From NCBI RefSeq assembly GCF_040719145.1, contig NZ_JBFDUZ010000003.1, forward strand, positions 62,001 through 126,000: DNA of 64,000 nt. Direction: 5' to 3'. The translations under genes and the position numbers were made by a program. Numbering within the stretch: position 1 is the first letter of the stretch; every line of letters begins with the position of its first letter. The notes under the pieces are model-generated. The model ran no database searches. It worked only from the letters and a program-made list of their open reading frames with translations, and was not told where the DNA came from. This DNA comes from Paenibacillus sp. JQZ6Y-1 (GTDB taxonomy: Bacteria; Bacillota; Bacilli; Paenibacillales; Paenibacillaceae). This document shows positions 47,530 through 56,316 of the stretch, one piece after another.

Positions 47530-49014
47530 TTACTTGTCGGTATACTCAACTAGCCATTGAGCCGCCTCTGCTCGGGAAACTTCCGCCTGCGGTTTTAATA
47601 ATGTAGTAAACCCAAACACATTGCGATAGGTCGGTTCACCATAAGCAAATGTAGCAACCGCACGAATGTATGGTTCTTTGTTTTGATAAGCCTTACCAAT
47701 ATCTTTGGCATCACTGATGGTAAAGAGCGAATCCTGCACAGTAGATAGAGCAAGAATAGGGTCTTTTACACTGTTCATATCTTGATACCATGCCCATAAC
47801 AAAGCTAATTGTTCACGCGTTAGCGGTTCGTCCAGCTTCAATGTATTGTCTTGATCCAGAGCAGGCAAAGCATCTGCTTTTCTCATTTGCTCTACTAGTG
47901 CATAGTCTGGATCGGCAGGATCGACATCGGAAAATGCTGCTGGTGCTTGATCGGCATCTTTCAGTTCCTTATAGTCATATCCATGCATCCAGCGAATAAA
48001 GTCGCGTCGTGTAATACTGTCATCTGGTTGAAAGTTGCCCTGCTCATCTGTAGCCGCAATACCTGCTCTTAATAATGTGGCAATTTGCCATTGCACAGGA
48101 CTACTCGCGATATCATTGACAGTTACGGTAGTCTCAGCTGTTGATCCAGAAGTATGCTCTTCTGCTTCCTGTTCAAGTTCAGCTGTCTTTTCTTGTTGTT
48201 CTTTCTGTTGATCATTGATTACAGTTTTATCTACAATCCAACGTGCAGCCTGTGCGCGGGTGACCGGTTGTTGAGGCTCTAAAGTATCTGTCACACCAAA
48301 CACTTGCTCAAGCGAGTGTTGCTCGTCTTTTGCATAGTGGGAAACTGCAAATACATACGTATCGCCAATTTTCTTCCCATCTTTATACTTGTTTAATACA
48401 AACTGCATGATTGACTTATCAACAATGGGATTGGTAATACTTCGTTCGCGTTGATACCAGCCCCATAGTAACGTAAGTTCTTGACGGGTCAGTTCTTTCT
48501 CTAATTTCATTGTGCCATCTGGAAAACCTGTAATGACACCGGCATTCTGTAATCCTTCTATTAACTTATAGTCGGGATTGGCAGTATCCACATCGCTAAA
48601 ACTTGGCGTCGTTGCATATTTGGGCTTGATATGTTTGTTGTCATAACCATACATCCAATGGATGAATTGAGAGCGCGTGATAGGCTCATCTGGCTTGAAA
48701 TTTGCACCATTATCTAATGAAACAGCACCTGATGCCAGTAGTTTCGTAATCTGTTCTTTCTCTGGTGTTTGTGCAATGTCAGCTGGAACAGCAGTGTCCG
48801 ACGATTGCGCTGCTTCTTCTCCACCACTGACAACAACATGTACGGGAACCGGTTGCGCCAAAGGATCAACTGTTGTACTGGTTGTGTCTTCATTGTTGGT
48901 GGTATCTTGCTGCGTCGTTGGAGCAGCAGTACTAGCTGGCTGTTGCGCAGAATTCTTGCTACAGCCAGCTAGCAGTACGAATATCATAAGAAGTAAGAAT
49001 AAAGGTTTGTTCAT
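47530..49014 (-). CDS. SLH-domain lipoprotein with internal duplication
   Basis: A 494-residue lipoprotein: lipobox VLLAGCS near residue 18, a Thr/Gln-rich linker to about 80, then two copies of a unit of about 190 residues. Each copy carries three S-layer-homology-like segments, e.g. PITRSQFIHWMYGYD / SITRRDFIRWMHGYD, SFSDVDTANPDY / AFSDVDPADPDY, and PVTRAQAARWIVD / EVSRAEAAQWLVE. The copies are joined by a charged Glu/Gln helix. SLH domains bind pyruvylated wall polymer, so the protein could bridge membrane and wall around the pilus. Start ATG 49014; GTG 49023 overlaps the AGGATG site. Confidence 0.8.
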   Translation of the reverse strand: MNKPLFLLLMIFVLLAGCSKNSAQQPASTAAPTTQQDTTNNEDTTSTTVDPLAQPVPVHVVVSGGEEAAQSSDTAVPADIAQTPEKEQITKLLASGAVSLDNGANFKPDEPITRSQFIHWMYGYDNKHIKPKYATTPSFSDVDTANPDYKLIEGLQNAGVITGFPDGTMKLEKELTRQELTLLWGWYQRERSITNPIVDKSIMQFVLNKYKDGKKIGDTYVFAVSHYAKDEQHSLEQVFGVTDTLEPQQPVTRAQAARWIVDKTVINDQQKEQQEKTAELEQEAEEHTSGSTAETTVTVNDIASSPVQWQIATLLRAGIAATDEQGNFQPDDSITRRDFIRWMHGYDYKELKDADQAPAAFSDVDPADPDYALVEQMRKADALPALDQDNTLKLDEPLTREQLALLWAWYQDMNSVKDPILALSTVQDSLFTISDAKDIGKAYQNKEPYIRAVATFAYGEPTYRNVFGFTTLLKPQAEVSRAEAAQWLVEYTDK

Positions 49015-49062
49015 TGGATTCACATCCTGCTATGTCGTTTAGTCAATAAATCATATCGTCAA

Positions 49063-49359
49063 TTATCTTCCATAACGCCAATAAGAGATTGCTCCGAATA
49101 CAACTATAGCAAAATAGAGCTGCATTCTTGTTACCCTTCGTTCTTTTGCGTCAGAAACAATATATCGTAGTATGGCAGTTGTAATGAAAGGAGCAATACA
49201 TATACATGAAAGAATAACACTAGTTTTAAAATCAATGATTTGAAGGTTTCTGTTTAAATAGCTAATAAGAAAACACCCTAGTATAAAAATTGCAGTACTG
49301 ATTTGCAAACAAAGAAGCTGCACTTTTTTATCAAATTTCTCGTTTAAAAAACCAATCAT
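49063..49359 (-). CDS. Small AT-rich membrane protein, unknown
   Basis: A 98-residue protein with three predicted helices (about residues 16-35, 46-64 and 78-93) separated by short charged loops, mostly Lys/Arg. I recognise no family. ATG 49359 has GAGGTGATATA upstream. It starts nine bases beyond the stop of the 570-residue secreted protein, so both are on one message. Its DNA is visibly richer in A and T than most Tad genes, suggesting separate origin. Size, topology and position fit an immunity or chaperone-like partner of the large protein, but that is a guess. Confidence 0.6.
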   Translation of the reverse strand: MIGFLNEKFDKKVQLLCLQISTAIFILGCFLISYLNRNLQIIDFKTSVILSCICIAPFITTAILRYIVSDAKERRVTRMQLYFAIVVFGAISYWRYGR

Positions 49360-49368
49360 TATATCACC

Positions 49369-51081
49369 TCATTTCTTAGCCTTGTTTGCTTCTGTCTGCT
49401 GGCTGTCTATCCAATCTGGTATCTTATTCGTGACCTCACCTGTCAATTTCTCCCCTGGCTTTAAATATCGATCATGAAAATCAAGACGCTCTTGATTCCC
49501 AAGTAAATCATCATACTGCCTTTGTGTAAGGGAAGGACCATTTTGCGCCCATCTTTCTACAGTCTGCTCATTGCCACTTCGGTTCCACAATAAATTAAGT
49601 TGCCGATTAGTAATACTTTTCTGTCCAATGTCAGAGGAAGAAACATTAATTCCACGATCAGACAAATCTGAAAAACTAGTCGAAATACCATTCTTATCCC
49701 TTATTCCTCTCATTATATTTCCAAAAAGAGGAGCTACAAACATGGACTTGAAAAACTCTCCCGCTGCTTGCTGTTCAAGACTTTTGTCATCTTTTTTATT
49801 AATAGCAGCTTTTATTGATGTCATAGATATTGATTCAACCATACCACTAAAAAAACCTGCGATAGACTGACCAAATTTTGATACTGCTGGCGCCTTGATT
49901 ACATCCGCAACTTTATCAAAAATTAGAGCTCCAGCTACGCTCTCAAGCGCCATCATTCCCATATCCTGTATGCTAGGATATTGTTGATCCAAAATGAGTT
50001 TACTGGCTCCACTCACAGCAAAGTTTACAGAAAATGCTTGATAGAATCTTGCACTAAACACAGCGGATTTTATCGTTTGAATGGGAGCAGTAATTAAACT
50101 TCGAAATCCATTTACTGCACCTTGTGCTAAACCTTTAAAATAATTAAGTCCTCCTCTTCCCAGTTGTGTAACCAATGCTTTTAATCCCTGATTACGAAAT
50201 AAAGTTACACCGCCACGGAAAGCTGCAACGATACCGGATTGCGCAATGCCTATTACAGATATTGCAGCCAGCGCGCCATAACCAATGCCAGCAATAAAAC
50301 TAAAATTATCGCCCGCTACCAATCCATAGATACCGCCTACTACAGCTCCAACAACCAAGGCAGTTATCAATACAGGAACGGATATTGGCGCACTGAGAAT
50401 GAGAGCTCCAACTACAGCAACTACAATAACTACAGCTGCAGCACCGATTAATCCTGCAGCAGCTCCCTTACCAAAGTTAGCTAAACTCTCAACTGGATGA
50501 GCAACTACATCTTTGGCTTTATCCCATAATTTTTCGTACCATGGACGATTATCCTGCTGTTCGTTTCCCTGTTGATCTCCTTTTCCGGTATCCACTGCCG
50601 ATGTATCTGTTGGATTCGTCTGTACACCATTTGGATCTATAGTGGACGTAGAGGTGCCATTGCTACCCGGAGTTTGTACGGTTCCAGTACTGGGAACAGA
50701 AACACCATCCGTTGGAACTGGAGTCGCTGGGGTCATATTACTGCTGTTGTTACCATCTTGAGCATTGCCATTTTGGGAATTGCCTTCTTGATTGCTCTCG
50801 TGATTACCGGAACCGGAAGAATCTGCGTTTCCCCCTTGTTGATTGCCGTTACCTGCTTCATTACCAGGAAGCTGCACCCCGGGTGGTGGAACGGCTGTAT
50901 CTGTGGTTGTCTCCTGAGGTGTCTTATTTCGATCCTCCACTTCTACTTCACTTAGATGGGAATGGATGGGCGATTCAGATGGAGCAGCGTTAACCATGAC
51001 AGGCATGATCAACATAAAAACGAATAGCACTGCAAGCAGTGCTCCTCCGAATTTACATGTTAAGCGTCGGATAATAACCAC
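49369..51081 (-). CDS. Secreted glycine-zipper protein of the Tad locus, unknown
   Basis: 570 residues. N-terminal signal peptide (about 1-32, ending VNAAPS). A low-complexity Gly/Asn/Gln/Ser/Thr-rich stretch (about 33-175) follows. WYEKLWDKAKDVVAHPVESL leads into a Gly/Ala/Val-rich hydrophobic block with two helices (about 203-260) and further amphipathic segments. The hydrophilic C-terminus (about 430-570) includes SLTQRQYDDLLGNQERLDFHDRYLKPGEKL. This layout of export signal, linker, glycine-zipper membrane segment and variable C-terminus recalls polymorphic-toxin-like proteins, but I recognise no toxin domain. Start uncertain: GTG 51081 lies within its own AAGGAAGTGG site. Confidence 0.65.
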   Translation of the reverse strand: MVIIRRLTCKFGGALLAVLFVFMLIMPVMVNAAPSESPIHSHLSEVEVEDRNKTPQETTTDTAVPPPGVQLPGNEAGNGNQQGGNADSSGSGNHESNQEGNSQNGNAQDGNNSSNMTPATPVPTDGVSVPSTGTVQTPGSNGTSTSTIDPNGVQTNPTDTSAVDTGKGDQQGNEQQDNRPWYEKLWDKAKDVVAHPVESLANFGKGAAAGLIGAAAVVIVVAVVGALILSAPISVPVLITALVVGAVVGGIYGLVAGDNFSFIAGIGYGALAAISVIGIAQSGIVAAFRGGVTLFRNQGLKALVTQLGRGGLNYFKGLAQGAVNGFRSLITAPIQTIKSAVFSARFYQAFSVNFAVSGASKLILDQQYPSIQDMGMMALESVAGALIFDKVADVIKAPAVSKFGQSIAGFFSGMVESISMTSIKAAINKKDDKSLEQQAAGEFFKSMFVAPLFGNIMRGIRDKNGISTSFSDLSDRGINVSSSDIGQKSITNRQLNLLWNRSGNEQTVERWAQNGPSLTQRQYDDLLGNQERLDFHDRYLKPGEKLTGEVTNKIPDWIDSQQTEANKAKK

Positions 51082-51174
51082 TTCCTTCCCGCTTACTTTA
51101 TCATTTTGGTACTTCGCATTCGTATGTTCTTGCTGCTGTTATGTGTATGGTTTACATGAGAATCTCTCTGTTGG

Positions 51175-51615
51175 TTACTGCAAATCATCCAGATCTTCTT
51201 TACGTACAGTTGCACTGGAAGAAATGGGTATGGACAAACCCGAAGTATCAAACAGATTACTTGATAACATCGGAGACTCCAATGTGACTTTGACCGTAAC
51301 ATACGTATTTCCACCAGATGAATACTCAGACTTGCTCATATCCGCAATTTTATAATTGCCAGCAAAATTACGAATAGCTGTCTGATAACCAGACTCGCCG
51401 GACTGCTCAACCATTGCTGCGCGTGCTCCCTCCATGACAGCCTGTTTGACCGTTACTGCGGTAATGGCAGCAGAAGCAAACTGAAATACGATCAAAACCA
51501 TTAAAAAGAACAACGGCAGCACACCGACAAATTCAATCGCCTGTGCGCCCCGTTCGTTTTGAAGATGTTGACGGATGACATGTACTATATTTCGAATATG
51601 TTTATTAAATTTCAT
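51175..51615 (-). CDS. tadE: TadE-like minor pilin
   Basis: A 146-residue pseudopilin: basic leader, then the processing region NERGAQAIEFVG near residue 20, a hydrophobic helix (LPLFFLMVLIVFQFASAAI) and TAVTVKQAVMEGARAAM, the standard TadE pattern. The remainder is a small extracellular domain. TadE is processed by TadV and is needed for Flp pilus assembly. ATG 51615 is preceded by GGTGGC, which forms the last codons of flp, so the two are translationally linked; the frame reading back to 51645 lies inside flp. Confidence 0.88.
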   Translation of the reverse strand: MKFNKHIRNIVHVIRQHLQNERGAQAIEFVGVLPLFFLMVLIVFQFASAAITAVTVKQAVMEGARAAMVEQSGESGYQTAIRNFAGNYKIADMSKSEYSSGGNTYVTVKVTLESPMLSSNLFDTSGLSIPISSSATVRKEDLDDLQ

Positions 51616-51619
51616 TGGA

Positions 51620-51847
51620 TTAGCCACCAATTTTAATTTTTTCAATTGCCTCTTTGATTTTATCCACTAAAGCCTGAGCGATGCCGCCGCCATCATCACT
51701 CATCAGACTCATCAATGCAATAATCAGAACAACAACTACTGCTGCTACACCTACATACTCAATCGCTTGTGCACCTTTTTCATTCTTGGTATATTGACCG
51801 ATTGTCGATGCTTTGGCATACAGATACGAGCACATTTTGTTCAACAT
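51620..51847 (-). CDS. flp: Flp-family type IVb major pilin
   Basis: A 75-residue prepilin. The leader ends at KNEKGAQAIEYVG near residue 24: cleavage after Gly, Glu at +5 and the adjacent Tyr are the Flp hallmarks. A 20-residue hydrophobic helix follows (AAVVVVLIIALMSL), then a short tail of charged and Gly residues. This is the structural subunit of the Tad pilus. AGAGGAGGTGAATAACA before ATG 51847 is the strongest ribosome site in the cluster, as suits the major pilin. It sits between tadC and tadE. Confidence 0.93.
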   Translation of the reverse strand: MLNKMCSYLYAKASTIGQYTKNEKGAQAIEYVGVAAVVVVLIIALMSLMSDDGGGIAQALVDKIKEAIEKIKIGG

Positions 51848-51888
51848 TGTTATTCACCTCCTCTCAAAAAATGTTTCTAGCTGTTCAC

Positions 51889-52812
51889 TTATTGCAATGC
51901 ATCCCATGAAATCCCGATGCCTTCTGGATTATAAATAAAGTTCAGTACAAGCAACCCGACAACACACAATAATACTGCCGGTAAAATTAAAAAGCTTGTA
52001 ATGAGCGTTACTTTCGGCCCTGCTTTGGCTGCTTTCTCTTTCATCATGCCAATTCGCGTTTCTCTCATATCTGTAGACAATAATTGAAATGTCTGAGAGA
52101 TCGGTACACCCAATCGGCTCCCCTGTACAAGCGAATTGACCAGCGTTTCCAGTTCACGACTCTGATTGCGATTCATCAATCTCACATACGCATCATCACG
52201 CGGAACACCAATATCTAGCTCCTGTTGAAAACGAACCAATTCTTCTTGCAGCGGTCCATCCATTTTGGACACAATCTGCTTCATCGCCGGGTCCATCGGT
52301 ACACCTGCTTGAAGCGATACGCTCATCGCATCCATAAAGTCGGGCAAGTCCAGACCGAGTCGTTCTTGTCGTTCTCTGGCAGCAGCTCGAAGCCACAAAG
52401 AAGGGAAAATCAACCCGATCATAATAAATAGGATCAAGATGATTCCATTCCCAAATCCCGACCAGACTAATAAAGTTCCCAGTAGCAATCCTGTGAATAC
52501 ACATAAAAAGCGAAACCCGTAAAACGAATCAATGCGTAATCCACCAGGATGTCCAGCTAGTTCAATCTGCCGCTCAATTTTGACTGGATTGGTAAATAAT
52601 CGAAATCGCAATCCTAGCGGAATCAATTTCTCCGACCAGGAAAACACTCTTTTTTTGAAACGCTCGTTAAATGTGGTACGTTCTTTTTTATCCGAAACCA
52701 TGCCAAGCTTCTGACGCATCTTCAGACGATTCAGCTGGTAACGCCAGTAGAAAAAGACAGCCGCGCCCCATGATAGTAAGGCGGTATATAAAAAAGTATT
52801 GGTCCATATCAT
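51889..52812 (-). CDS. tadC: Tad pilus inner-membrane platform protein TadC
   Basis: A 307-residue T2SSF-domain membrane protein with helices near the N-terminus (about 7-24), at about 105-150 and at the C-terminus. The conserved cytoplasmic half includes LDLPDFMDAMSVSLQAGVPMDPAM and LVQGSRLGVPISQTFQLLSTDMRE, the TadC/TadB repeat. It forms the platform with TadB that couples the ATPase to pilin assembly. ATG 52812 has only a distant AAAGG; translation is probably coupled to tadB, whose stop lies eight bases before. Confidence 0.9.
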   Translation of the reverse strand: MIWTNTFLYTALLSWGAAVFFYWRYQLNRLKMRQKLGMVSDKKERTTFNERFKKRVFSWSEKLIPLGLRFRLFTNPVKIERQIELAGHPGGLRIDSFYGFRFLCVFTGLLLGTLLVWSGFGNGIILILFIMIGLIFPSLWLRAAARERQERLGLDLPDFMDAMSVSLQAGVPMDPAMKQIVSKMDGPLQEELVRFQQELDIGVPRDDAYVRLMNRNQSRELETLVNSLVQGSRLGVPISQTFQLLSTDMRETRIGMMKEKAAKAGPKVTLITSFLILPAVLLCVVGLLVLNFIYNPEGIGISWDALQ

Positions 52813-52819
52813 TATGCAT

Positions 52820-53761
52820 TCACGCCTTTATATTGGTTACTTTGCGAATCGCCATAAAACCAATTAGCATCAGGATCACTACCACCACCAGCAAAATCAA
52901 ACCTGGAATGGTAAACAACGGTGTAATGAACCCTTTGAAAACAATGTTAAATGCCACAACCAGAAATACGGGCATCAGAGCCAGAGTCAATGCAATATAA
53001 CGGGACTCTGCTGTCTGATTGCTCAATTCTTTATTCATTCTTTCGCGTTCTTCCAATGTTTTCGCTAGCTGATCCATCGCTTTGGCGAGATTCCCACCTG
53101 CTTGGCGCTGAATGGTAATCGTCTGGGTTAGCAGGCGAATGTCGCGGCTACTGAATTTGTCAGTCATATCGCTCAACACGGTATCCATGGTATTGCCAAG
53201 CTTCAATTCTCTTGCCATGTTCTGAAAGAGCGGACCAGCAGGTGCCTTCAACTCTTCTGCTACCATACCGATTGCTTGCTGGATACTCATTCCGGCACGT
53301 ATGGAGCTTCCTAGCATCCGGCATACTTCCGGCAACTGACGATCAATCTGGGCAGCAAATTTGCGCCGTCTGGATTTCAGCCATTGCGAAGATCCAATCG
53401 TAACTACAAAATAGGCAACGATCATATCCATCGGAAACCGCATCCCTAGTAGCACATTCAGCAAGTAGGTAATGACAAATAGCAATACACATTGAATTAG
53501 CACATAGTTAAAACCGGTAATGCTTAGATCGGCTCCGGTTAGCTTTTGCTCCCAATCTTTCCCGTAATCGGATCGATTGAATCTTCCCGCCCAACGAAGG
53601 TATATATTTTTTCGACTTTTCACTTCTTCTGTATGCAGTTCTGCAAGACGTTTATTCAGTAGTTTGCTTTTTCTGCGTACAGCAGATATTTCAAGTACCG
53701 CAAACGTAATTACCACTACAGTCAAAAACAGTAGAATCAAAAACCAGGTTTCAACTGTCAT
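52820..53761 (-). CDS. tadB: Tad pilus inner-membrane platform protein TadB
   Basis: A 313-residue T2SSF-domain protein with two N-terminal helices pairs and C-terminal helices. RQLPEVCRMLGSSIRAGMSIQQAIGMV and TQTITIQRQAGGNLAKAMDQLAKTLEERERM are the TadB signatures. Start ATG 53761 follows GAGGAGGAGATTCGGT and overlaps the cpaF stop by 11 bases; the frame open to 53809 lies inside cpaF. Works with TadC and CpaF in pilus extrusion. Confidence 0.91.
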   Translation of the reverse strand: MTVETWFLILLFLTVVVITFAVLEISAVRRKSKLLNKRLAELHTEEVKSRKNIYLRWAGRFNRSDYGKDWEQKLTGADLSITGFNYVLIQCVLLFVITYLLNVLLGMRFPMDMIVAYFVVTIGSSQWLKSRRRKFAAQIDRQLPEVCRMLGSSIRAGMSIQQAIGMVAEELKAPAGPLFQNMARELKLGNTMDTVLSDMTDKFSSRDIRLLTQTITIQRQAGGNLAKAMDQLAKTLEERERMNKELSNQTAESRYIALTLALMPVFLVVAFNIVFKGFITPLFTIPGLILLVVVVILMLIGFMAIRKVTNIKA

Positions 53762-55097
53762 ACCGAATCTCCTCCTCGGCAGGTTCAAAAAACGCTGCAC
53801 CAAGGTCATAACCGAATGTAGTTAGCTTATCCGCACAACGTGGAACGTAGCCAGTTGTGACAAAGCTGCCTCGTATCCGTCCACTCGCTTCGGTTGAAAT
53901 ACGCTGAAAGCGGAAAATATCCTTGAGCTGAATGATCCCATTCTCACTAATCGCCTCGGCAATGGAGACAACTTTGCGTGTACCATCCGATAAACGCAGC
54001 GTCTGAACAACCAGCTGAATCGCAGACGAGATGAATGGTCGTACCACTTCGGCAGTCATGGAGGAATTGTTCATCAAGATCATCGCTTCCAAACGGGACA
54101 TCGCATCCTGTGGACTATTGGCGTGGATCGTCGTTAATGATCCTTCATGACCCGTATTCATTGCTTGAAGCATATCCATCGCTTCGCCACCACGAACCTC
54201 ACCGACGATGATGCGATCTGGTCGCATCCGCAAAGCATTTTTGACCAGTTGCCGAATCGTAATTTCACCAGCACCTTCCATATTGGCGGGACGCGCTTCC
54301 AGCGAAACGACATTTTTACGATTCAAGCGAAGCTCTGCCATATCCTCAATTGTAATGACACGTTCTCCAATCGGAATCGAAGCCGATACAACGTTCAGCA
54401 ACGTCGTTTTACCACTACCTGTACCACCGGAGATAATAACGTTCATTTTGGCACCGACCATCGCTTCGATGAATTGCGACATTTTGGGAGTAAGCGTTTT
54501 GAATGACATAAGATGGTTGATGGTATACGGGTCTTTTTTAAATTTACGAATCGTGATGACAGGTCCATGCAGTGCAATTGGTGGAATAGCGGCATTGACA
54601 CGACTGCCATCTTCCAAACGACCATCTACAAGCGGCGAGCTTTCATCAATACGGCGACCGATTGGCGCAACGATGCGATCAATAATATTGCGGATATGGT
54701 CGTCATTTTTGAAACTAATATCAGATAGCGTAATCTGACCTTTGCGCTCAATATAGATTTCATTTGGTCCGTTCACCATGATCTCGGTAATATCATCATC
54801 TTGTAACAATGGCTCCAACGGTCCAAAGCCAACAGAATCATCCAGTATCATATCCAGTAATCGAGTTTTGTCCATCTGGGTAATGATTACTTTTTCTTGA
54901 TCCATCATCTCGGTAATCAGTTTCTCAATCGCCCGGCGTTTCTGATAATTGGGCAATTTAATTAACTGATCCAGATTGGTTTCTTTTAGCAAACGATTCT
55001 TGTAATGATTGAACAGATAATCGATATAATCCAGCGGTTTCTGTTCTTCGATTGCCTGTTCATCAAGCCTGCTGCTCAACTCTCGGAAGATCGACAT
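53751..55097 (-). CDS. cpaF: Tad pilus assembly ATPase CpaF/TadA
   Basis: A 448-residue secretion ATPase of the TadA subfamily of T2SE/VirB11. N-terminal helical region to about 100, then GFGPLEPLLQDDDITEIMVNGPNEIY, the Walker A ISGGTGSGKTTLLN near residue 222, Asp box TIEDMAELRL near 250, Walker B RPDRIIVGEVRGGEA near 293 and the His box GHEGSLTTIHANS near 314. It powers Flp pilus extension and retraction. Start ATG 55097 follows AAGGAGGAGAGCGTC and overlaps the cpaE end by 35 bases. Confidence 0.94.
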   Translation of the reverse strand: MSIFRELSSRLDEQAIEEQKPLDYIDYLFNHYKNRLLKETNLDQLIKLPNYQKRRAIEKLITEMMDQEKVIITQMDKTRLLDMILDDSVGFGPLEPLLQDDDITEIMVNGPNEIYIERKGQITLSDISFKNDDHIRNIIDRIVAPIGRRIDESSPLVDGRLEDGSRVNAAIPPIALHGPVITIRKFKKDPYTINHLMSFKTLTPKMSQFIEAMVGAKMNVIISGGTGSGKTTLLNVVSASIPIGERVITIEDMAELRLNRKNVVSLEARPANMEGAGEITIRQLVKNALRMRPDRIIVGEVRGGEAMDMLQAMNTGHEGSLTTIHANSPQDAMSRLEAMILMNNSSMTAEVVRPFISSAIQLVVQTLRLSDGTRKVVSIAEAISENGIIQLKDIFRFQRISTEASGRIRGSFVTTGYVPRCADKLTTFGYDLGAAFFEPAEEEIRYDS

Positions 55098-56280
55098 GAC
55101 GCTCTCCTCCTTCCTGTCCACTCAATGCAGCCTGCAATTGAATAAATTCTTTAACCAGCCCTTTTAGACTTTTCAGTTTCTCCTGACGTTCCATAATTAA
55201 AGGCATGCCTAGATTGGCACTCGTTTGCAATTTGCCTTTTACATCTTCTGTTATTGAACCAAGAACTGGCAAATTGATAATCTTCTCTACATCTTCTCGA
55301 GTGACATCAGAGCGACGACTGTATTTGTTAATAATCAAAGCAATCTGACTGGTATCGATCAAATGGTATCGATCCAAAATATTCAAAATACTTTTCAAAC
55401 TGAGGATAGAGGACCGATCCAGATTCAATACGTAAACGAGTTGATCGGTCTGGCTGATGGCACTAATGGACACCTCATTCAACTCTCGCGGCAGATCAAG
55501 AATGATATAGTCAAAATTTTGCCGACAAACATTGAATAGCAACTCAATATCTTCTCCTGTAAAATTCTCCGCTTCCTGTGGATGTGCAGGAGACATAAGC
55601 AGATGAAGATTGGACGATTCCAGCTTGTATAATACGCTGCTAAGCTGGTTGAATGTTAATTCGTGCATGACCGATTTCAAATCGCCTAGATTGCGTTCGT
55701 ATTCAATATCCAGATAATGCTGGATACCGCCAAATTGCAAGTTCAGATCAATTAGCAATACACGGGCATCTTTATTTTGCAAAGCCATCGCCTGCGCTGT
55801 ATTGACACTGACTGTTGTCGTTCCTGCCCCACCTTTACTGCTATAGACCGAAATGATTTTACCGCCGCTTCTACCATGCTGCAGGAGGGGACGATGATCA
55901 CTGCCGCGCAAAGCAATCTGTGAAGCCTTTTCCAGCATAGATTCCAGTTGTTCCAGTTCATCTGGAATGCGAAGCACATCCGTAACTCCGGCACGGTACA
56001 TTTCACGAATACGTTCAAAATCCCCACTACGACTAAGGAAAATAACGGGCGCACCTGCATTTACTTTTTTCAATTGCATCACAATTGGCGTTAATTCGAT
56101 CTGTTCTTCCGGTTCAGCAAATACTATAATTCGTGGCTCTTTCGGATGAATCTGCATATACGCTTCACGTGGTTTCTCAATCACTTCACCGAGCTGCATA
56201 TTGTAAAAATGAATATTTTGAATGAGCTGCTGGGTCAGGCGCTCATTGCTTGAGATAATGGAAACTTTTACTGTAGACAA
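55063..56280 (-). CDS. cpaE: Tad pilus localisation protein CpaE/TadZ
   Basis: A 405-residue protein with an N-terminal receiver-like domain (about 1-125, PVIFLSRSGDFERIREMYRAGVTDVL) and a MinD/ParA-type ATPase domain with the deviant Walker A SSKGGAGTTTVSVN near residue 150. VLLIDLNLQFGG and YIILDLP follow. TadZ/CpaE proteins mark the pole or site for pilus assembly. The start is TTG at 56280, with GAGGGGG seven bases upstream; no ATG lies close. It overlaps cpaF at its 3' end. Confidence 0.9.
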   Translation of the reverse strand: MSTVKVSIISSNERLTQQLIQNIHFYNMQLGEVIEKPREAYMQIHPKEPRIIVFAEPEEQIELTPIVMQLKKVNAGAPVIFLSRSGDFERIREMYRAGVTDVLRIPDELEQLESMLEKASQIALRGSDHRPLLQHGRSGGKIISVYSSKGGAGTTTVSVNTAQAMALQNKDARVLLIDLNLQFGGIQHYLDIEYERNLGDLKSVMHELTFNQLSSVLYKLESSNLHLLMSPAHPQEAENFTGEDIELLFNVCRQNFDYIILDLPRELNEVSISAISQTDQLVYVLNLDRSSILSLKSILNILDRYHLIDTSQIALIINKYSRRSDVTREDVEKIINLPVLGSITEDVKGKLQTSANLGMPLIMERQEKLKSLKGLVKEFIQLQAALSGQEGGERHVDLPRVEQQA

Positions 56281-56316
56281 ATGAGAACCCCCTCTGATGT
56301 TGAATATCTTGTTCTA

